A stretch of 64,000 bases of DNA. It comes from Pseudomonadota bacterium (lineage in GTDB: Bacteria; Desulfobacterota; Binatia; Binatales; Binataceae). The stretch lies in the NCBI GenBank assembly GCA_021323945.1, contig JAJPKA010000002.1, positions 124,001 to 188,000 of the forward strand, written 5' to 3'. Made by a program: the position numbers and the translations under genes. The notes beneath the pieces were generated by a model. It searched no databases and was not told the origin of the DNA. It worked only from the letters and a program-made list of their open reading frames with translations. Positions 46,361-55,801 of the stretch are shown here, in pieces; positions within the stretch are counted from its first letter, which is position 1, and each line of letters starts with the position of its first letter.

Positions 46361-47206
46361 ATGGGGAAATTGGAAGGAAAAGTCGCAGTGATCACCGGCG
46401 CCGCTAGCGGAATGGGCCGTGCGACCGCGATACGCTTCGCTAGGGAAGGAGCCGCGGTGGTCGTCGCCGATCTGAATTCCCAGGCCGGAGAAGAGACTGT
46501 CGCAGAGATTGCAGCGGCCGGTGGACGTGCAGTTTTTCAACATACCGATGTAAGCAGCGATAGCGCGCTGAAAGCCCTGTTCGATCGTGCGGTAAGCGAG
46601 TATGGTCGACTGGACATCACCTTCAACAACGCTGGTATCGGTGGCGCTACAGGCAAACTTACCGACATCAGTTCCGAGGATTGGGACAAAACGTTCGTAA
46701 TTCTAACCCGCGCGGTGTTTCTGGGTATCAAGTATTCGATCGAGCCGATGCGTAAAGCCGGCGGTGGTTCAATCATTTCGACCGCATCAGTCGCGGGTCT
46801 GCGGCCTGCAGCGGGACTCCACGCCTACAGCGCAGCCAAAGCAGCCGTGATTAGCCTGACGCAGAGCGCAGCGATAGAGCTCGGCCACGATTTCATCCGA
46901 GTTAACTGCATTTGTCCCGGCGGAGTGGTTACCCCGCTCGTTTATCGCGGAATGCGGGGAGGTGAGGAAGAAGCTCGGCGCAATATGGCACGGGCACAAC
47001 CGATTCCGCGTGCCGGCAGACCGGAAGATATCGCCGCCATGGCCACCTTTTTAGCAAGCGATGAAGCCGAGTGGATTACTGGTGCGGCAATGGTAGTCGA
47101 TGGTGGCATGAACACTGGAAATGCGCGACTAAACTTCGCTCCCGGCTTCTCCGGCCCCTCGTTTCTGCGGCCCGATCGCTCCAATGAACCCCCCCGGACC
47201 AGGTAA
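46361..47206 (+). CDS. SDR family oxidoreductase
   Basis: A 281-residue classical short-chain dehydrogenase. NAD(P) binding GKVAVITGAASGMGRATA, NNAGIGGAT, and the catalytic set Ser in ISTASVAGLRPAAG, then Y-S-A-A-K. ADDI. The C-terminus has an extra ~25 residues after the usual DGG end. Substrate unknown; located between an LLM monooxygenase and a CoA-transferase. Confidence 0.93.
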   Translation: MGKLEGKVAVITGAASGMGRATAIRFAREGAAVVVADLNSQAGEETVAEIAAAGGRAVFQHTDVSSDSALKALFDRAVSEYGRLDITFNNAGIGGATGKLTDISSEDWDKTFVILTRAVFLGIKYSIEPMRKAGGGSIISTASVAGLRPAAGLHAYSAAKAAVISLTQSAAIELGHDFIRVNCICPGGVVTPLVYRGMRGGEEEARRNMARAQPIPRAGRPEDIAAMATFLASDEAEWITGAAMVVDGGMNTGNARLNFAPGFSGPSFLRPDRSNEPPRTR

Positions 47207-47346
47207 CCTCGAGATCTGTTCGGCTCTTGCCCTAGTTTTCGCGGGCGCCTCTTGTTCAAAACGCCGCGCGGCTCATTGAGGCAGGCATCAACCGTGGCCC
47301 TGGTTCAACCAGTTACCGTCCGCATTTTGAACGGCGGCGTGCCCCC

Positions 47347-48609
47347 ATGGGCGGCGAAGATGCCGCGACGATGAAGGAGATAGCAGTAAACGAGCTCGAT
47401 TTGGCTAAAATCATTCGCACCGGCGACCATGTGGTCTGGGGCGCGGCGCCGCCAACTTTGGTGGCAAAACTGATCGAGCAACGTCATCGTCTTGGTCCGA
47501 TTGAAGTGTTCCTTGCCGGGGGGCGAATTCGCCCTGAAGAAGCCGATGTGGTCAGGTTCACTAGCTTCGGTGCGATGGGCAACAGAGCGCTGGCCAAAGC
47601 CGGTGCGCTTAATGTTATTCCAGCTCATTTATCGGCATTAAATCCGTGGTTTGAGACAGGATTATTGCGCGCAGACGTGGTGTTGCTGCATCTGAGTGCA
47701 CCGGATGAATGCGGCCAATACAGTTTCGGCACTGCCCATGATTATGCGCCGGCCGCCATTCGCAATGCTCGGATGGTGATCGCTGAGGTTAACGATCAGT
47801 TGCCGTGGACATTTTGCGAGCCTGCGGTGGATCCGACTCGAATCGACATTCGAGTGCGCACATCGCGACCGCCAGGGCGAATGACACCCGAGCCGATTGG
47901 TCCTGTGGAGCGACAGATCGCGTTTCACGTTGCGCGTTATATTGACGATGGGAGCACCATTCAGATCGGCATTGGAGCAATCCCCGACGCCGTCCTGGAC
48001 ATTCTCGGCGATCGGCGGGATCTGGGGGTCCATTCCGGTTTAATCACTGACCGTGTCGCTGCCCTGATCGAGCAAGGCGTAATAACCAACTCGCTCAAGC
48101 CGGTGGATACCGGGAGAACAACCACCGCCATATTAGCTGGTGGCACTCGGCTCTTCTCACTTGCTCATAAGAATCCTGCTATCCGCCTCCACAGTTACGC
48201 TCACACGCATAATGCTCGGGTTTTGTGCCGGCTGGACAAATTCGTCGCGATAAATTCAGCGGTTGAGGTCGATCTGACAGGACAGGTAAACGCTGAAGTG
48301 GCTTCCGGAATCTATGTCGGAGGAACTGGGGGCCAGGGAGACTTCGTTCGTGGTGCAATGCTGGCGGCGAGAGGACACTCTATAATCGCCTTGCCCTCAA
48401 CTGCGCGCGATGGCACCGTCAGCAGGATTGTGTCGGTTCTAAAAGATGTGCCCATTACAACTCCTCGCAGCGACGCTGATATTGTGGTTACCGAGTTTGG
48501 TGCCGCTGAATTACGCGGCCAGCCGCTGGACGAACGAGTTCGGCGAATGATTGCCATTAGTCACCCAGGTTTTCGAGAGCAACTTGAGCGCGAAGCTCGG
48601 GCACTATGA
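47347..48609 (+). CDS. Acetyl-CoA hydrolase/4-hydroxybutyrate CoA-transferase family protein
   Basis: A 420-residue family I CoA-transferase (AcH/4HB type). HVVWGAAPPTLVAKLIEQ opens the first domain, GSTIQIGIGAIPDAVLDIL the second, and GLITDRVAALIEQGV and GGTGGQGDFVRGA identify the class, with the catalytic glutamate in the VDLTGQVNAEVASG region. It moves CoA between short acids, probably activating a catabolic intermediate. The ATG at 47347 is followed by an alternative at 47371. Confidence 0.9.
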   Translation: MGGEDAATMKEIAVNELDLAKIIRTGDHVVWGAAPPTLVAKLIEQRHRLGPIEVFLAGGRIRPEEADVVRFTSFGAMGNRALAKAGALNVIPAHLSALNPWFETGLLRADVVLLHLSAPDECGQYSFGTAHDYAPAAIRNARMVIAEVNDQLPWTFCEPAVDPTRIDIRVRTSRPPGRMTPEPIGPVERQIAFHVARYIDDGSTIQIGIGAIPDAVLDILGDRRDLGVHSGLITDRVAALIEQGVITNSLKPVDTGRTTTAILAGGTRLFSLAHKNPAIRLHSYAHTHNARVLCRLDKFVAINSAVEVDLTGQVNAEVASGIYVGGTGGQGDFVRGAMLAARGHSIIALPSTARDGTVSRIVSVLKDVPITTPRSDADIVVTEFGAAELRGQPLDERVRRMIAISHPGFREQLEREARAL

Positions 48610-49002
48610 GCACAGCTAGCGTTAAGCTCAGGCACGATCAAGTTTCAGCTTGCGGCAACCGGGTGCCTTACCATAACGCCACTGCTTTCTGCAGCCATTT
48701 TAAGACTCTCGACACTATTGTTGCTGACAAGCAAATAGCAGCCTGATAAGTGTCGCATTCAATCAACGCTGAGCGCCAGGTCGGTTCAGGCGTCATGCGA
48801 CTCTAGCCTATCGGCTGCAGTAGCGAAGACCGCGTTGACTCTCAACTAGTAAGTTTCGCCGAAGCTTCTTTCCCGGAGCCTGTTAATGTCGCTTGAGACA
48901 AACTTAATAGTCCGACCTTTAGACGAACCGAGGTATCATCCGGGGATAGTGCGTCTGGCAACTTGGTTGTGAAAGTTGCACCGAGAGTTGCACGCGACTT
49001 TT
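48610..49002. other. Intergenic region without recognised gene
   Basis: About 390 bp between the CoA-transferase end and the end of the convergent PrpF-type gene. I see no family-like frame, tRNA or clear terminator stem. Confidence 0.5.
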
Positions 49003-50160
49003 TCAGCCGAAGAGCGCAGATGGCTCAATGTAGATTGCGCCCGCCATCAGTCGGCGCGCGGTCCGGTAAACGGTCGCATGCTCAGCTCGCCATGCGCCAC
49101 CCGTACACTGAACCGACGCCGCGACAACGGTAACTCCCGAGGGATGGGCAATACGTATCGGGTCGCCCGGCTTGATCGCCGGGCGCGTGACTCGATGCGC
49201 CAATGTGCCCTCGATTCGCGCCGCTACCGCCAAGCACATGGCACCCGTGAGCGGAATCGCTCTATGAGGCTGTCCAATAGAAATCATTCTGACCGTCACG
49301 TCAGCGGCTGAGGACGAAAGTATCTCTCCGGAAAGAGTGCGCGTGACGCACGGTGGCGATATTATTGCGATTTTTGGAACACTCGGTTTGGATGCGGCCT
49401 CTGCAGGGCTGTCGGCAATACCCATCTGCTGACTGGCCGCGACTCGAATCGATTCCAGCCTTTTTAATAACTCTGGATCAGCTTCCAGTTCCTCGGGTAG
49501 TTCGGTCCCATTCATGCCTATTGCTTCAGCGGTCACGAAGACGCAGGGATTGGCTGCGTCGACCAATGAAGCTTCGATCCAACTGTTCATCATTTCAATC
49601 CGATCAACCGGCCTCCCGGTTGGAAGCAACCTGCCAGTAACCGAACCTCCGGGGTCCACAAAATCTAGGCGTATCGGCGCTCCTCTGCCCGCGACTCCTG
49701 GGACTATGAGATCGCCTTCAACTGCTGCATTACCGTCCTCCAATGGGAAACGCGAGACGATAATCTTGTGTGTATTCGTGTTATGAATACGTACGATAGC
49801 CTCTGCTCCGTCTGCTCTGGCCAGTCCCTCGTCGATGGCAAACGGTCCGACCGCCGCGGACATGTTGCCGCAGTTGCCGCTGTAATCAACTAAGCCGGTT
49901 TTCGTCTCAATCTGCGCGAAAGTGTAGTCAACGTCCGCATCAGCCCGCGTCGGTGGACCGACGATACATACCTTTGACAGTGACGATAGACCACCACCCA
50001 TTCCGTTCAATTGACGTCCGGTAGGGTCAGGGCTGCCGAGAGCGTTTGCAAAAATGCGGTCCCGAATCGTCCGATCTTGTGGCAAGTCTTGTTCGAGAAA
50101 CATTATTGCCTTGCTCGTGCCCCCACGCATGAATACGGCGGGAATTCTCAGTTGCTTCAC
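49003..50160 (-). CDS. PrpF-family 2-methylaconitate/oxalomesaconate isomerase
   Basis: A 385-residue PrpF protein. It begins QLRIPAVFMRGGTSKAIMF, with the family RGGTSK, then NGMGGGLSSLSKVCIVGP and the VDYSGNCGNMSAAVGPFA string. PrpF isomerises 2-methylaconitate, while GalD of the same family tautomerises 4-oxalomesaconate after gallate ring cleavage; the nearby LigB/LigA genes make the second use attractive. The GTG at 50160 has AGGAG six bases upstream, better than the GTG at 50181. It is convergent with the CoA-transferase. Confidence 0.88.
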   Translation of the reverse strand: MKQLRIPAVFMRGGTSKAIMFLEQDLPQDRTIRDRIFANALGSPDPTGRQLNGMGGGLSSLSKVCIVGPPTRADADVDYTFAQIETKTGLVDYSGNCGNMSAAVGPFAIDEGLARADGAEAIVRIHNTNTHKIIVSRFPLEDGNAAVEGDLIVPGVAGRGAPIRLDFVDPGGSVTGRLLPTGRPVDRIEMMNSWIEASLVDAANPCVFVTAEAIGMNGTELPEELEADPELLKRLESIRVAASQQMGIADSPAEAASKPSVPKIAIISPPCVTRTLSGEILSSSAADVTVRMISIGQPHRAIPLTGAMCLAVAARIEGTLAHRVTRPAIKPGDPIRIAHPSGVTVVAASVQCTGGAWRAEHATVYRTARRLMAGAIYIEPSALFG

Positions 50161-50315
50161 GTATGGCTCCTGCTTCGACACTTCTTATAGACAATTTGTC
50201 TCCGTCGACATCGGCACTAAATGAAAACTCCCCGAAGTCGCACAAGAGGACTCGACGCCTTCGCCCCGCCTCGCGTAAACTTAAAGGTGTGGTTGGTCAT
50301 TTCGAAGGTGGGGTG

Positions 50316-50807
50316 ATGGCTCGTCCCGGTTCGAGTTTACAGTATCCCGGCTTGGCCATCGTGTTCGTAGCTTGTCTGCTCTTTAACGGCCCGCAGGTCT
50401 ACGCGCAAATGAACTCCCAGCCTCAGATGGGGCCCGAGGCCGGGAGCGAATTGAATGGTACCGGACCGGTCGCACCGCCGCAGCCAACCAACGCCATGCC
50501 ACCGCCAATCCAGAATTTGCATATTCCTGAACCGGTCCGCGGCTCCATGATTGTTACGCCTCCTTATGGCTATGCACCGCTGAGCGTTGGATTCTTTGTG
50601 CTTGCGAACGATCCGGAAGGAATCGGCTTCCTGACCTATTCCTGGAACTTCGGAGACGGTACGGTCTCCTCATTGCCACCCGAGCTGTACATCACTCATA
50701 CATATCAAAAACCCGGCAACTACGTTTGCGAGCTGACGACGACCACCATCGACGGTCGCAAGACCAGTTTCTTTCAGGGAGTTATCGTTAAACCTCCCGC
50801 GCATTGA
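50316..50807 (+). CDS. Exported PKD-domain protein
   Basis: A 163-residue secreted protein. Signal peptide (YPGLAIVFVACLLFNGPQVYA) then a Pro/Gln-rich linker and one PKD domain with SWNFGDGTVSS and THTYQKPGNYVCELTTTT. PKD modules mediate surface and carbohydrate interactions. The ATG at 50316 was chosen because it immediately precedes the signal sequence. Divergent from the PrpF-type gene. No specific partner is apparent. Confidence 0.82.
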   Translation: MARPGSSLQYPGLAIVFVACLLFNGPQVYAQMNSQPQMGPEAGSELNGTGPVAPPQPTNAMPPPIQNLHIPEPVRGSMIVTPPYGYAPLSVGFFVLANDPEGIGFLTYSWNFGDGTVSSLPPELYITHTYQKPGNYVCELTTTTIDGRKTSFFQGVIVKPPAH

Positions 50808-50853
50808 AGAGGTGCAGCAAGATTGCACTTTAGGATCGGTCTCAAAATCAGAC

Positions 50854-51576
50854 TCAGAACTTTTCTTTGAATGGACGGAGCTCCAATTCGTTAGTCCAGG
50901 CGCTCCGGTCTTGATGTGCTAGATGCCAGTAGGTTTCGGCGATTGCCTCAGGCTTCAGCAGGTCTTCATCTCGCAACTGGGGATAGCCGCGCCGAACACC
51001 GGGGGTGTCGATTGCACCGTCAATATTTATCCAGGCCACGTGGATTCCACGCGGGCCTAGGTCACGTGCCAACGATTGAGCCAAGCCGCGCATTGCGAAC
51101 TTAGCCGGGCCGAAGGCAGCCGAACGAGGACCTGCTTTAACCCCGGCAGTCGCGCCGGTAAATAACATTACACCGTTTCCACGCTTAATCATCGCAGGTG
51201 CAACCTCTTTTGCGCACAAAAATGCGCCGAGAGCGTTTACCCGCCATGCGGCCTCAAACTGCTCGATGCTGATGTCGAGGATATTCCCCCACGTCCCGCT
51301 GCCGGCGTTGTATAGGAGAACTTGGACGTCACCGAGCTGGTCGCGAATCGCCGCGAAAGCGGACGCGACCTCGCCGGATTTGCCGACATCGGCTGGAGCC
51401 TCGAGCGCGGTTGCGCCGCCAGCACGAATTTCGTCGGCCAACCTTCTCAAGTAATCGGCCTTGCGTGCGATCAACGCAATTTGGTAGCCCTGGGCGAAAC
51501 GCCGAGCCAGAGCTGCTCCGGTTCCAGGTCCAACCCCAACAACTACTGCAACAGGTTGTTGCTGCGTCTGTGTCAT
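50854..51576 (-). CDS. SDR family oxidoreductase
   Basis: A 240-residue SDR from the ATG at 51576 (GGAG 8 bases upstream). The cofactor motif is VAVVVGVGPGTGAALARRF, with YNAGSGTWGN. It lacks the canonical YxxxK: the expected site reads FGPAKFAMRG, with Phe instead of Tyr. It may thus be an altered or non-catalytic SDR. It ends the five-gene ligB-ligA-hydrolase-hypothetical-SDR operon. The frame remains open to 51657 but the added leader overlaps the previous gene. Confidence 0.87.
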   Translation of the reverse strand: MTQTQQQPVAVVVGVGPGTGAALARRFAQGYQIALIARKADYLRRLADEIRAGGATALEAPADVGKSGEVASAFAAIRDQLGDVQVLLYNAGSGTWGNILDISIEQFEAAWRVNALGAFLCAKEVAPAMIKRGNGVMLFTGATAGVKAGPRSAAFGPAKFAMRGLAQSLARDLGPRGIHVAWINIDGAIDTPGVRRGYPQLRDEDLLKPEAIAETYWHLAHQDRSAWTNELELRPFKEKF

Positions 51577-51619
51577 GTCATTGCTCCAGAGGGACAATTC
51601 AAGGCCCGCTCCAGTCGAA

Positions 51620-52567
51620 TCAGAAGCTAGAAGTGGATCGGCTGACAGGCTCGTCATGTTTAACGCAGCTTACCTGGCCGTTTTTCACCATAAATTGCGT
51701 CCACATGCCGAACATGGATGCCTCTAAAGGATTCTGTGAATACGGGTTGTGCAGCACCAGCGCTTGCAAATCAGACCCACAGGCGAATTCTGCCAGTCCA
51801 ACGACCGCACTAATCCTGGTAAAGCGCGCCGACCCGCCGAGTTGCCTCAGAAAGTTGCCTTCCTCAACTAAGCGCGCGGTATCGAAGCCCGCTTGCATGT
51901 CAGTCTCACGCTTCTCTCCGTAGAAGGCCCGGATCAGGGCAGTGGTCCAGCCTTCTGGGACAATCGACGGTAGTGGTTGAATCTCAGGTAGCCCTATCAC
52001 AAGCACGTTTCTTCGGGCTCGAACAAATTGCCGATTGGCTGAACGTAACGCGGCCCTCATGGCCACTGCGGCCAGGTATGTGTGCAATCTGTTGCGAGAG
52101 AGCGTCGTTTGATGCTCCCCGTCGCCAAAGCCGGGGAATCGAGGTGATTTCACTTCCAAGCCGACGTCACCTTCCTGCCGTCGGATACCAAACTCCAATA
52201 CCCGCCCACCTCGGCCCGAAGGCCGTGGTACCAGCTGGAGCTGCAACTCTGACGAGAAAGCCCAACAGGTCATGCACTCCGCCAATGCTGAACGGAACCC
52301 GTCCTCATCAATTCCGGTGAGCCGGCTTTTAAGCTCCGTCCCATATGGTTCTTCAAACATTCCCGCAGAAACGGCACTGGCTACCCAACGGGCCCATCGC
52401 TCCCGCTTCAACTTATAAACATTTCCTCCTGCGTCTGGCCGATCGCCCGGCCCAAAGGCTGACGACAGGACTCGCCACCGAAACTCAGCCGAAGGTGAGT
52501 GCATGGCGCACTTTCGGAGCCGACTCAGAATCTCGTCGGTGAAAATCTTGGCGAGTACGTCGGTCAC
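51620..52567 (-). CDS. Hypothetical protein with possible PD-(D/E)XK nuclease-like core
   Basis: A 315-residue soluble protein of no family I recognise. A stretch near 123-142 (RVLEFGIRRQEGDVGLEVKS) resembles a nuclease core: E125 or D134 followed by E138-V-K140. Later segments (RRNVLVIGLPEI; RISAVVGLAEFACGSDLQALVLHNP) are alternating strands. It sits fourth in the LigB-LigA operon, 57 bp behind the hydrolase. The GTG start at 52567 has only a weak ribosome site. A catabolic location for a nuclease-like protein is unexpected; the nuclease reading is a tentative motif resemblance. Confidence 0.6.
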   Translation of the reverse strand: MTDVLAKIFTDEILSRLRKCAMHSPSAEFRWRVLSSAFGPGDRPDAGGNVYKLKRERWARWVASAVSAGMFEEPYGTELKSRLTGIDEDGFRSALAECMTCWAFSSELQLQLVPRPSGRGGRVLEFGIRRQEGDVGLEVKSPRFPGFGDGEHQTTLSRNRLHTYLAAVAMRAALRSANRQFVRARRNVLVIGLPEIQPLPSIVPEGWTTALIRAFYGEKRETDMQAGFDTARLVEEGNFLRQLGGSARFTRISAVVGLAEFACGSDLQALVLHNPYSQNPLEASMFGMWTQFMVKNGQVSCVKHDEPVSRSTSSF

Positions 52568-52624
52568 GGCTCAACGAAAGTTCTTGACCGGGGGATGCCC
52601 AATTTCCTGTGACACCGGAGCTGA

Positions 52625-53506
52625 TTACATGAGATATCGCTCGAACCAGCGGCACGCCAGGCTCGACGATTCCTCGAACCACTTGCCGGAATAGATTTCG
52701 TAATGGGTAATAGGCAAAATTACCAGCTTCTTTGGCTCACGCGCTCTCTCGTACAATTTCTCGTAACCCTCAATAGGGCATGGCGCATCATCACGGGCGC
52801 CGATCAGAAGCAACGGCCGGGGGGAAATCCGGTCAACGACCTCAATTGGCCGATATTCTAGAGCCTTTTCAATGGTCTCCCAGGACAGGTCGGCCATCCG
52901 GCGTGGGGGCGCATTTTTGAAAGCTTGCTCGGTAAACGCGCGGGTCTGCGGATCACGGAGCATTTCAAGCGGCCCGACCCGCTCGCCCCTCCCCTCCAAT
53001 ACTCTCCGACGCCGGTCCGCCGCCAATTTGCGCATTAAATCCATCCGTTCGCTGTAGGTACGGCAGCTAAGGAAGAGTCTCTCCGCGGCATCGTAACCAA
53101 CTTGCCCTACCACCGCCTTTACACGCATATCCAGAGCAGCGACATAAGGGGCGTGTCCGCCGCCGTAACTGGTGCCCCAAAGCCCAAGTCTATCGGCATC
53201 AACTTCTGGCTGAGCTTCCAGGAATGTCAGAGCATTGCGAATGTCGTCGACCTGTTCGAGCGGCACTAATCGCCATTTCGCTCCCTCGCTTGGTCCCCAT
53301 CCACGATAGTCGAAAGTCAGGACAACGAAGCCAGCGTCAGCGAACACTTTCGCGTAGTCAGGAAGGATCAGCGAGCGGACTCCCGTGAAACCTTGACATA
53401 GCACAATGCCTGGACGCCGCTCGCCCGGTTGGAGCCGGTCCGGAAGGAACAGGTCGCCCTCGATTTGTGACCCTTCGCTAAAGAACTTCACAATCCGTTT
53501 CTGCAT
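52625..53506 (-). CDS. Alpha/beta hydrolase
   Basis: A 293-residue hydrolase. GTSYGGGHA holds the nucleophile Ser113, and the later LLLIGARDDAPCP and ITHYEIYSG supply the Asp and His. The CQGFTGVRSLILPDYAKVF segment forms the oxyanion region. It belongs to the dienelactone-hydrolase/X-Pro-peptidase-like group. Third gene of the minus-strand extradiol dioxygenase operon, so it probably acts on a ring-cleavage product or ester. Confidence 0.88.
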   Translation of the reverse strand: MQKRIVKFFSEGSQIEGDLFLPDRLQPGERRPGIVLCQGFTGVRSLILPDYAKVFADAGFVVLTFDYRGWGPSEGAKWRLVPLEQVDDIRNALTFLEAQPEVDADRLGLWGTSYGGGHAPYVAALDMRVKAVVGQVGYDAAERLFLSCRTYSERMDLMRKLAADRRRRVLEGRGERVGPLEMLRDPQTRAFTEQAFKNAPPRRMADLSWETIEKALEYRPIEVVDRISPRPLLLIGARDDAPCPIEGYEKLYERAREPKKLVILPITHYEIYSGKWFEESSSLACRWFERYLM

Positions 53507-53563
53507 GGACCTATCCCCTTTTTGGCTAAAATGCCGCTCCTCAAAGTCTCGCGATGAACGCGC

Positions 53564-53839
53564 TTAGGCCTTTTGAGTCCTGACCTCGTCCTTCTGATTT
53601 AACGCCGCTATATACGCCCGAATGTTGGTACCCATCGCCATAGACGAAGTTAGCAAGAGTAACGGATTGATACCCATGTCGTACAAAGAGCGCACACTCC
53701 AATTTCTGATCGCTTCTGTCTCTGCATCATCGAGCTTATAGTTCGGTAGAACCGATCCAAGGTCGGTGCGACAGCGGCGTGCAAGCGCTGCATCGCGTGC
53801 GATGTCTCGTAAGAGGCGACTGACTTCGTACTGGCTCAT
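53564..53839 (-). CDS. Protocatechuate 4,5-dioxygenase alpha-subunit (LigA)-like protein
   Basis: A 91-residue helical LigA-type protein, the small partner of class III extradiol dioxygenases. SQYEVSRLLRDIARD, WSVRSLYDMGINPLLLLTSSMAMG matches the region covering the LigB active site. GGAGG lies directly before the ATG at 53845 and six bases before the in-frame ATG at 53839, so I take the second as the start. It follows the LigB-like gene by 42 bp. Confidence 0.88.
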   Translation of the reverse strand: MSQYEVSRLLRDIARDAALARRCRTDLGSVLPNYKLDDAETEAIRNWSVRSLYDMGINPLLLLTSSMAMGTNIRAYIAALNQKDEVRTQKA

Positions 53840-53881
53840 GTGCATCCTCCAAAAGCAACTGGCAGCGTACCCCCGGGGCGC

Positions 53882-54733
53882 TCAGTTTTTCATCTCTGGA
53901 GTCCGACTCCATACCATGACGCCGATCCCGCATCCGGGTATCGGTTCGTATGCAAGGCTGTTAGCGCTGAAGCTGGATGGCATGGCGCCGGCTACAGCCA
54001 GCCAATCACGTATCTCCTGACCACCATTGCCTGCGACAGCCTCGAGTTCCTCAGGCTTTGCATATCGGGCCAGGATTTCGTCCTTCCGCCCCTCAATCAG
54101 GCTAGTCACGAACCAGCGATCGAACTCCTCGTTGACTCGGCCCATACCCGGCGAACCCACCCAGTGGGATAAGCCTCCCGTGCCAAGGATCGCTACTTTT
54201 TTCTCTTTGGGCCAGCGCTCAATAGCCTCACGCACAAAGGCCCCTACCTGGGTACACCGCTTTAGACTCGGCATTGGCGGCGCAAAGGCGTTAACCACGA
54301 TAGGTACAATGGCCAAGTTCCAGTTCGGTGTCAGATAGGAAAGTGGTACGACTTCCGCGTGATCCAGTGGCAGATCAGCCGAGGAGGAGAAGTCTACTCC
54401 GTTTTCCAAGCCCTCGCTCACCAGGAAACGACCCAGCTCGCCGTCTACCCTCACTTTGACTTTCGGAATCTTTAAATACTCGTTGATAGGGCCCTCGGCC
54501 CAGTCTCCAACCGCAACTAAGAACGGCGGCAAGTTATCGAAGAAACAGCGATCGAAGTGATCGCTGGAGAAGATCACGATTACATCAGGCCGTGCCTGCT
54601 CGAGGAGTGAACGCGCCTGGGCGAAGCCAGTGCGGATATGGTTCAACTGACTTTCGTTTATGCCCTTAATCATTGATGGGTTCGCCAGATTAGGCGCATG
54701 TGACGCCGCGATTCCAATTACAATTTCGGCCAT
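53882..54733 (-). CDS. Class III extradiol ring-cleavage dioxygenase, LigB-like
   Basis: A 283-residue catalytic subunit. Expected non-haem iron ligands are H12 (GIAASHAPNL), H59 (IFSSDHFDR) and E240 (GGQEIRD), with the acid-base H190 (GTGGLSHWVG), each within five residues of LigB numbering (12, 61, 242, 195). It should split the ring of a protocatechuate-, gallate- or catechol-like substrate with O2. Leads the minus-strand operon and is divergent from the VOC dioxygenase across 281 bp. Confidence 0.93.
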   Translation of the reverse strand: MAEIVIGIAASHAPNLANPSMIKGINESQLNHIRTGFAQARSLLEQARPDVIVIFSSDHFDRCFFDNLPPFLVAVGDWAEGPINEYLKIPKVKVRVDGELGRFLVSEGLENGVDFSSSADLPLDHAEVVPLSYLTPNWNLAIVPIVVNAFAPPMPSLKRCTQVGAFVREAIERWPKEKKVAILGTGGLSHWVGSPGMGRVNEEFDRWFVTSLIEGRKDEILARYAKPEELEAVAGNGGQEIRDWLAVAGAMPSSFSANSLAYEPIPGCGIGVMVWSRTPEMKN

Positions 54734-55014
54734 GGAGTGTCTCCCGCTTTTGAGAACGAGTTCCTTGGAACAGCCAGGTTTTCCGGAGATTCAGAAATTG
54801 GCGACCGGCGCTGGTCTTTTGGCATGTCAATAAAAAGAGAAGCTACTGTCTCATACAAGGTAATTTCTGCTAACGCTAAAACGTCTCTCGTGTCAAACGG
54901 CTCAACCCAGCAACGTCTCATTGACCGTCCGCAAATTTCGCGATAGGCCAGAGTCGAGCGGTTTGACCTAACGGCAATTCGGCTTGGCGCCATCAGCGTT
55001 CAAGGAGGAGCCAA

Positions 55015-55605
55015 ATGAGCCTCGAAACAGCGAAGGGCAATGCGCTTCGCCCAATTGCGCCGGCGAAGCTTTCGCACGCGGTGCTGCGCACCACTCGGCT
55101 GAAGGAAATGGTGCAATGGTATAAGACCGTCCTCAATGCCGAAGTTCTCTATCAAAACGAGTTCCTGGTGTTCATGACATATGATGAGGAACATCATCGG
55201 CTAGCGTTGGTGCAAGTTCCGGGCTTGGTCGAGAAGCCGAAACGCTGTGCCGGTCTCGACCACCTTGCTTTCTTTTACTCAACGTTTGGCGACTGGATTG
55301 AAACCTACGAACGTTTGAAGAACGCCGGCATTCTTCCTCGCGTTCCAATTCATCACGGTCTCTCGATGTCCCTGTACTATCGCGATCCGGACGGCAATGG
55401 AGTCGAGCTATCGATAGACAACGTCGAGCGATCTGAATGGCACGACTGGATGCGCCATCAATTGGGCAAAAACCCACTGGGGGTTAGCTTTGACCCTGAC
55501 GAACTTGCGCGCAAATATCATGCTGGGGTGCCCGAGTCGGAACTTCGGCGCTACGAATCCGGTTCAGCCAATAACTCGGATATACTCAGCCGTCTGCTGG
55601 AGTAA
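55015..55605 (+). CDS. VOC-family protein, type I extradiol dioxygenase-like
   Basis: A 196-residue VOC protein. The 2-His-1-Glu iron site is complete: H21 (LSHAVLRTT), H83 (LDHLAFFY) and E131 (GNGVELSID). Single-module length suggests a small dioxygenase or a glyoxalase-like enzyme. The start ATG is at 55015 with GGAG upstream. Convergence of this and LigB on the same catabolic block is notable. Confidence 0.9.
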   Translation: MSLETAKGNALRPIAPAKLSHAVLRTTRLKEMVQWYKTVLNAEVLYQNEFLVFMTYDEEHHRLALVQVPGLVEKPKRCAGLDHLAFFYSTFGDWIETYERLKNAGILPRVPIHHGLSMSLYYRDPDGNGVELSIDNVERSEWHDWMRHQLGKNPLGVSFDPDELARKYHAGVPESELRRYESGSANNSDILSRLLE

Positions 55606-55801
55606 ACGCGGCTTGGTCTCGGCAGCAGCGGTCGAACACACGGCGGGCCAGTCACTAGACAGGGCGGCATAGTTGATTACGCCAGCTATCAAGCGTCCCT
55701 GTCTCGCGACGCGTGCCGCGAGTCAGGAGATGTAGGAAAAGCAAACCAAAGCTTTTCCGTTAACTGACAGTCAAATTGAACAGCCATAGAGGAGCATTGT
55801 C

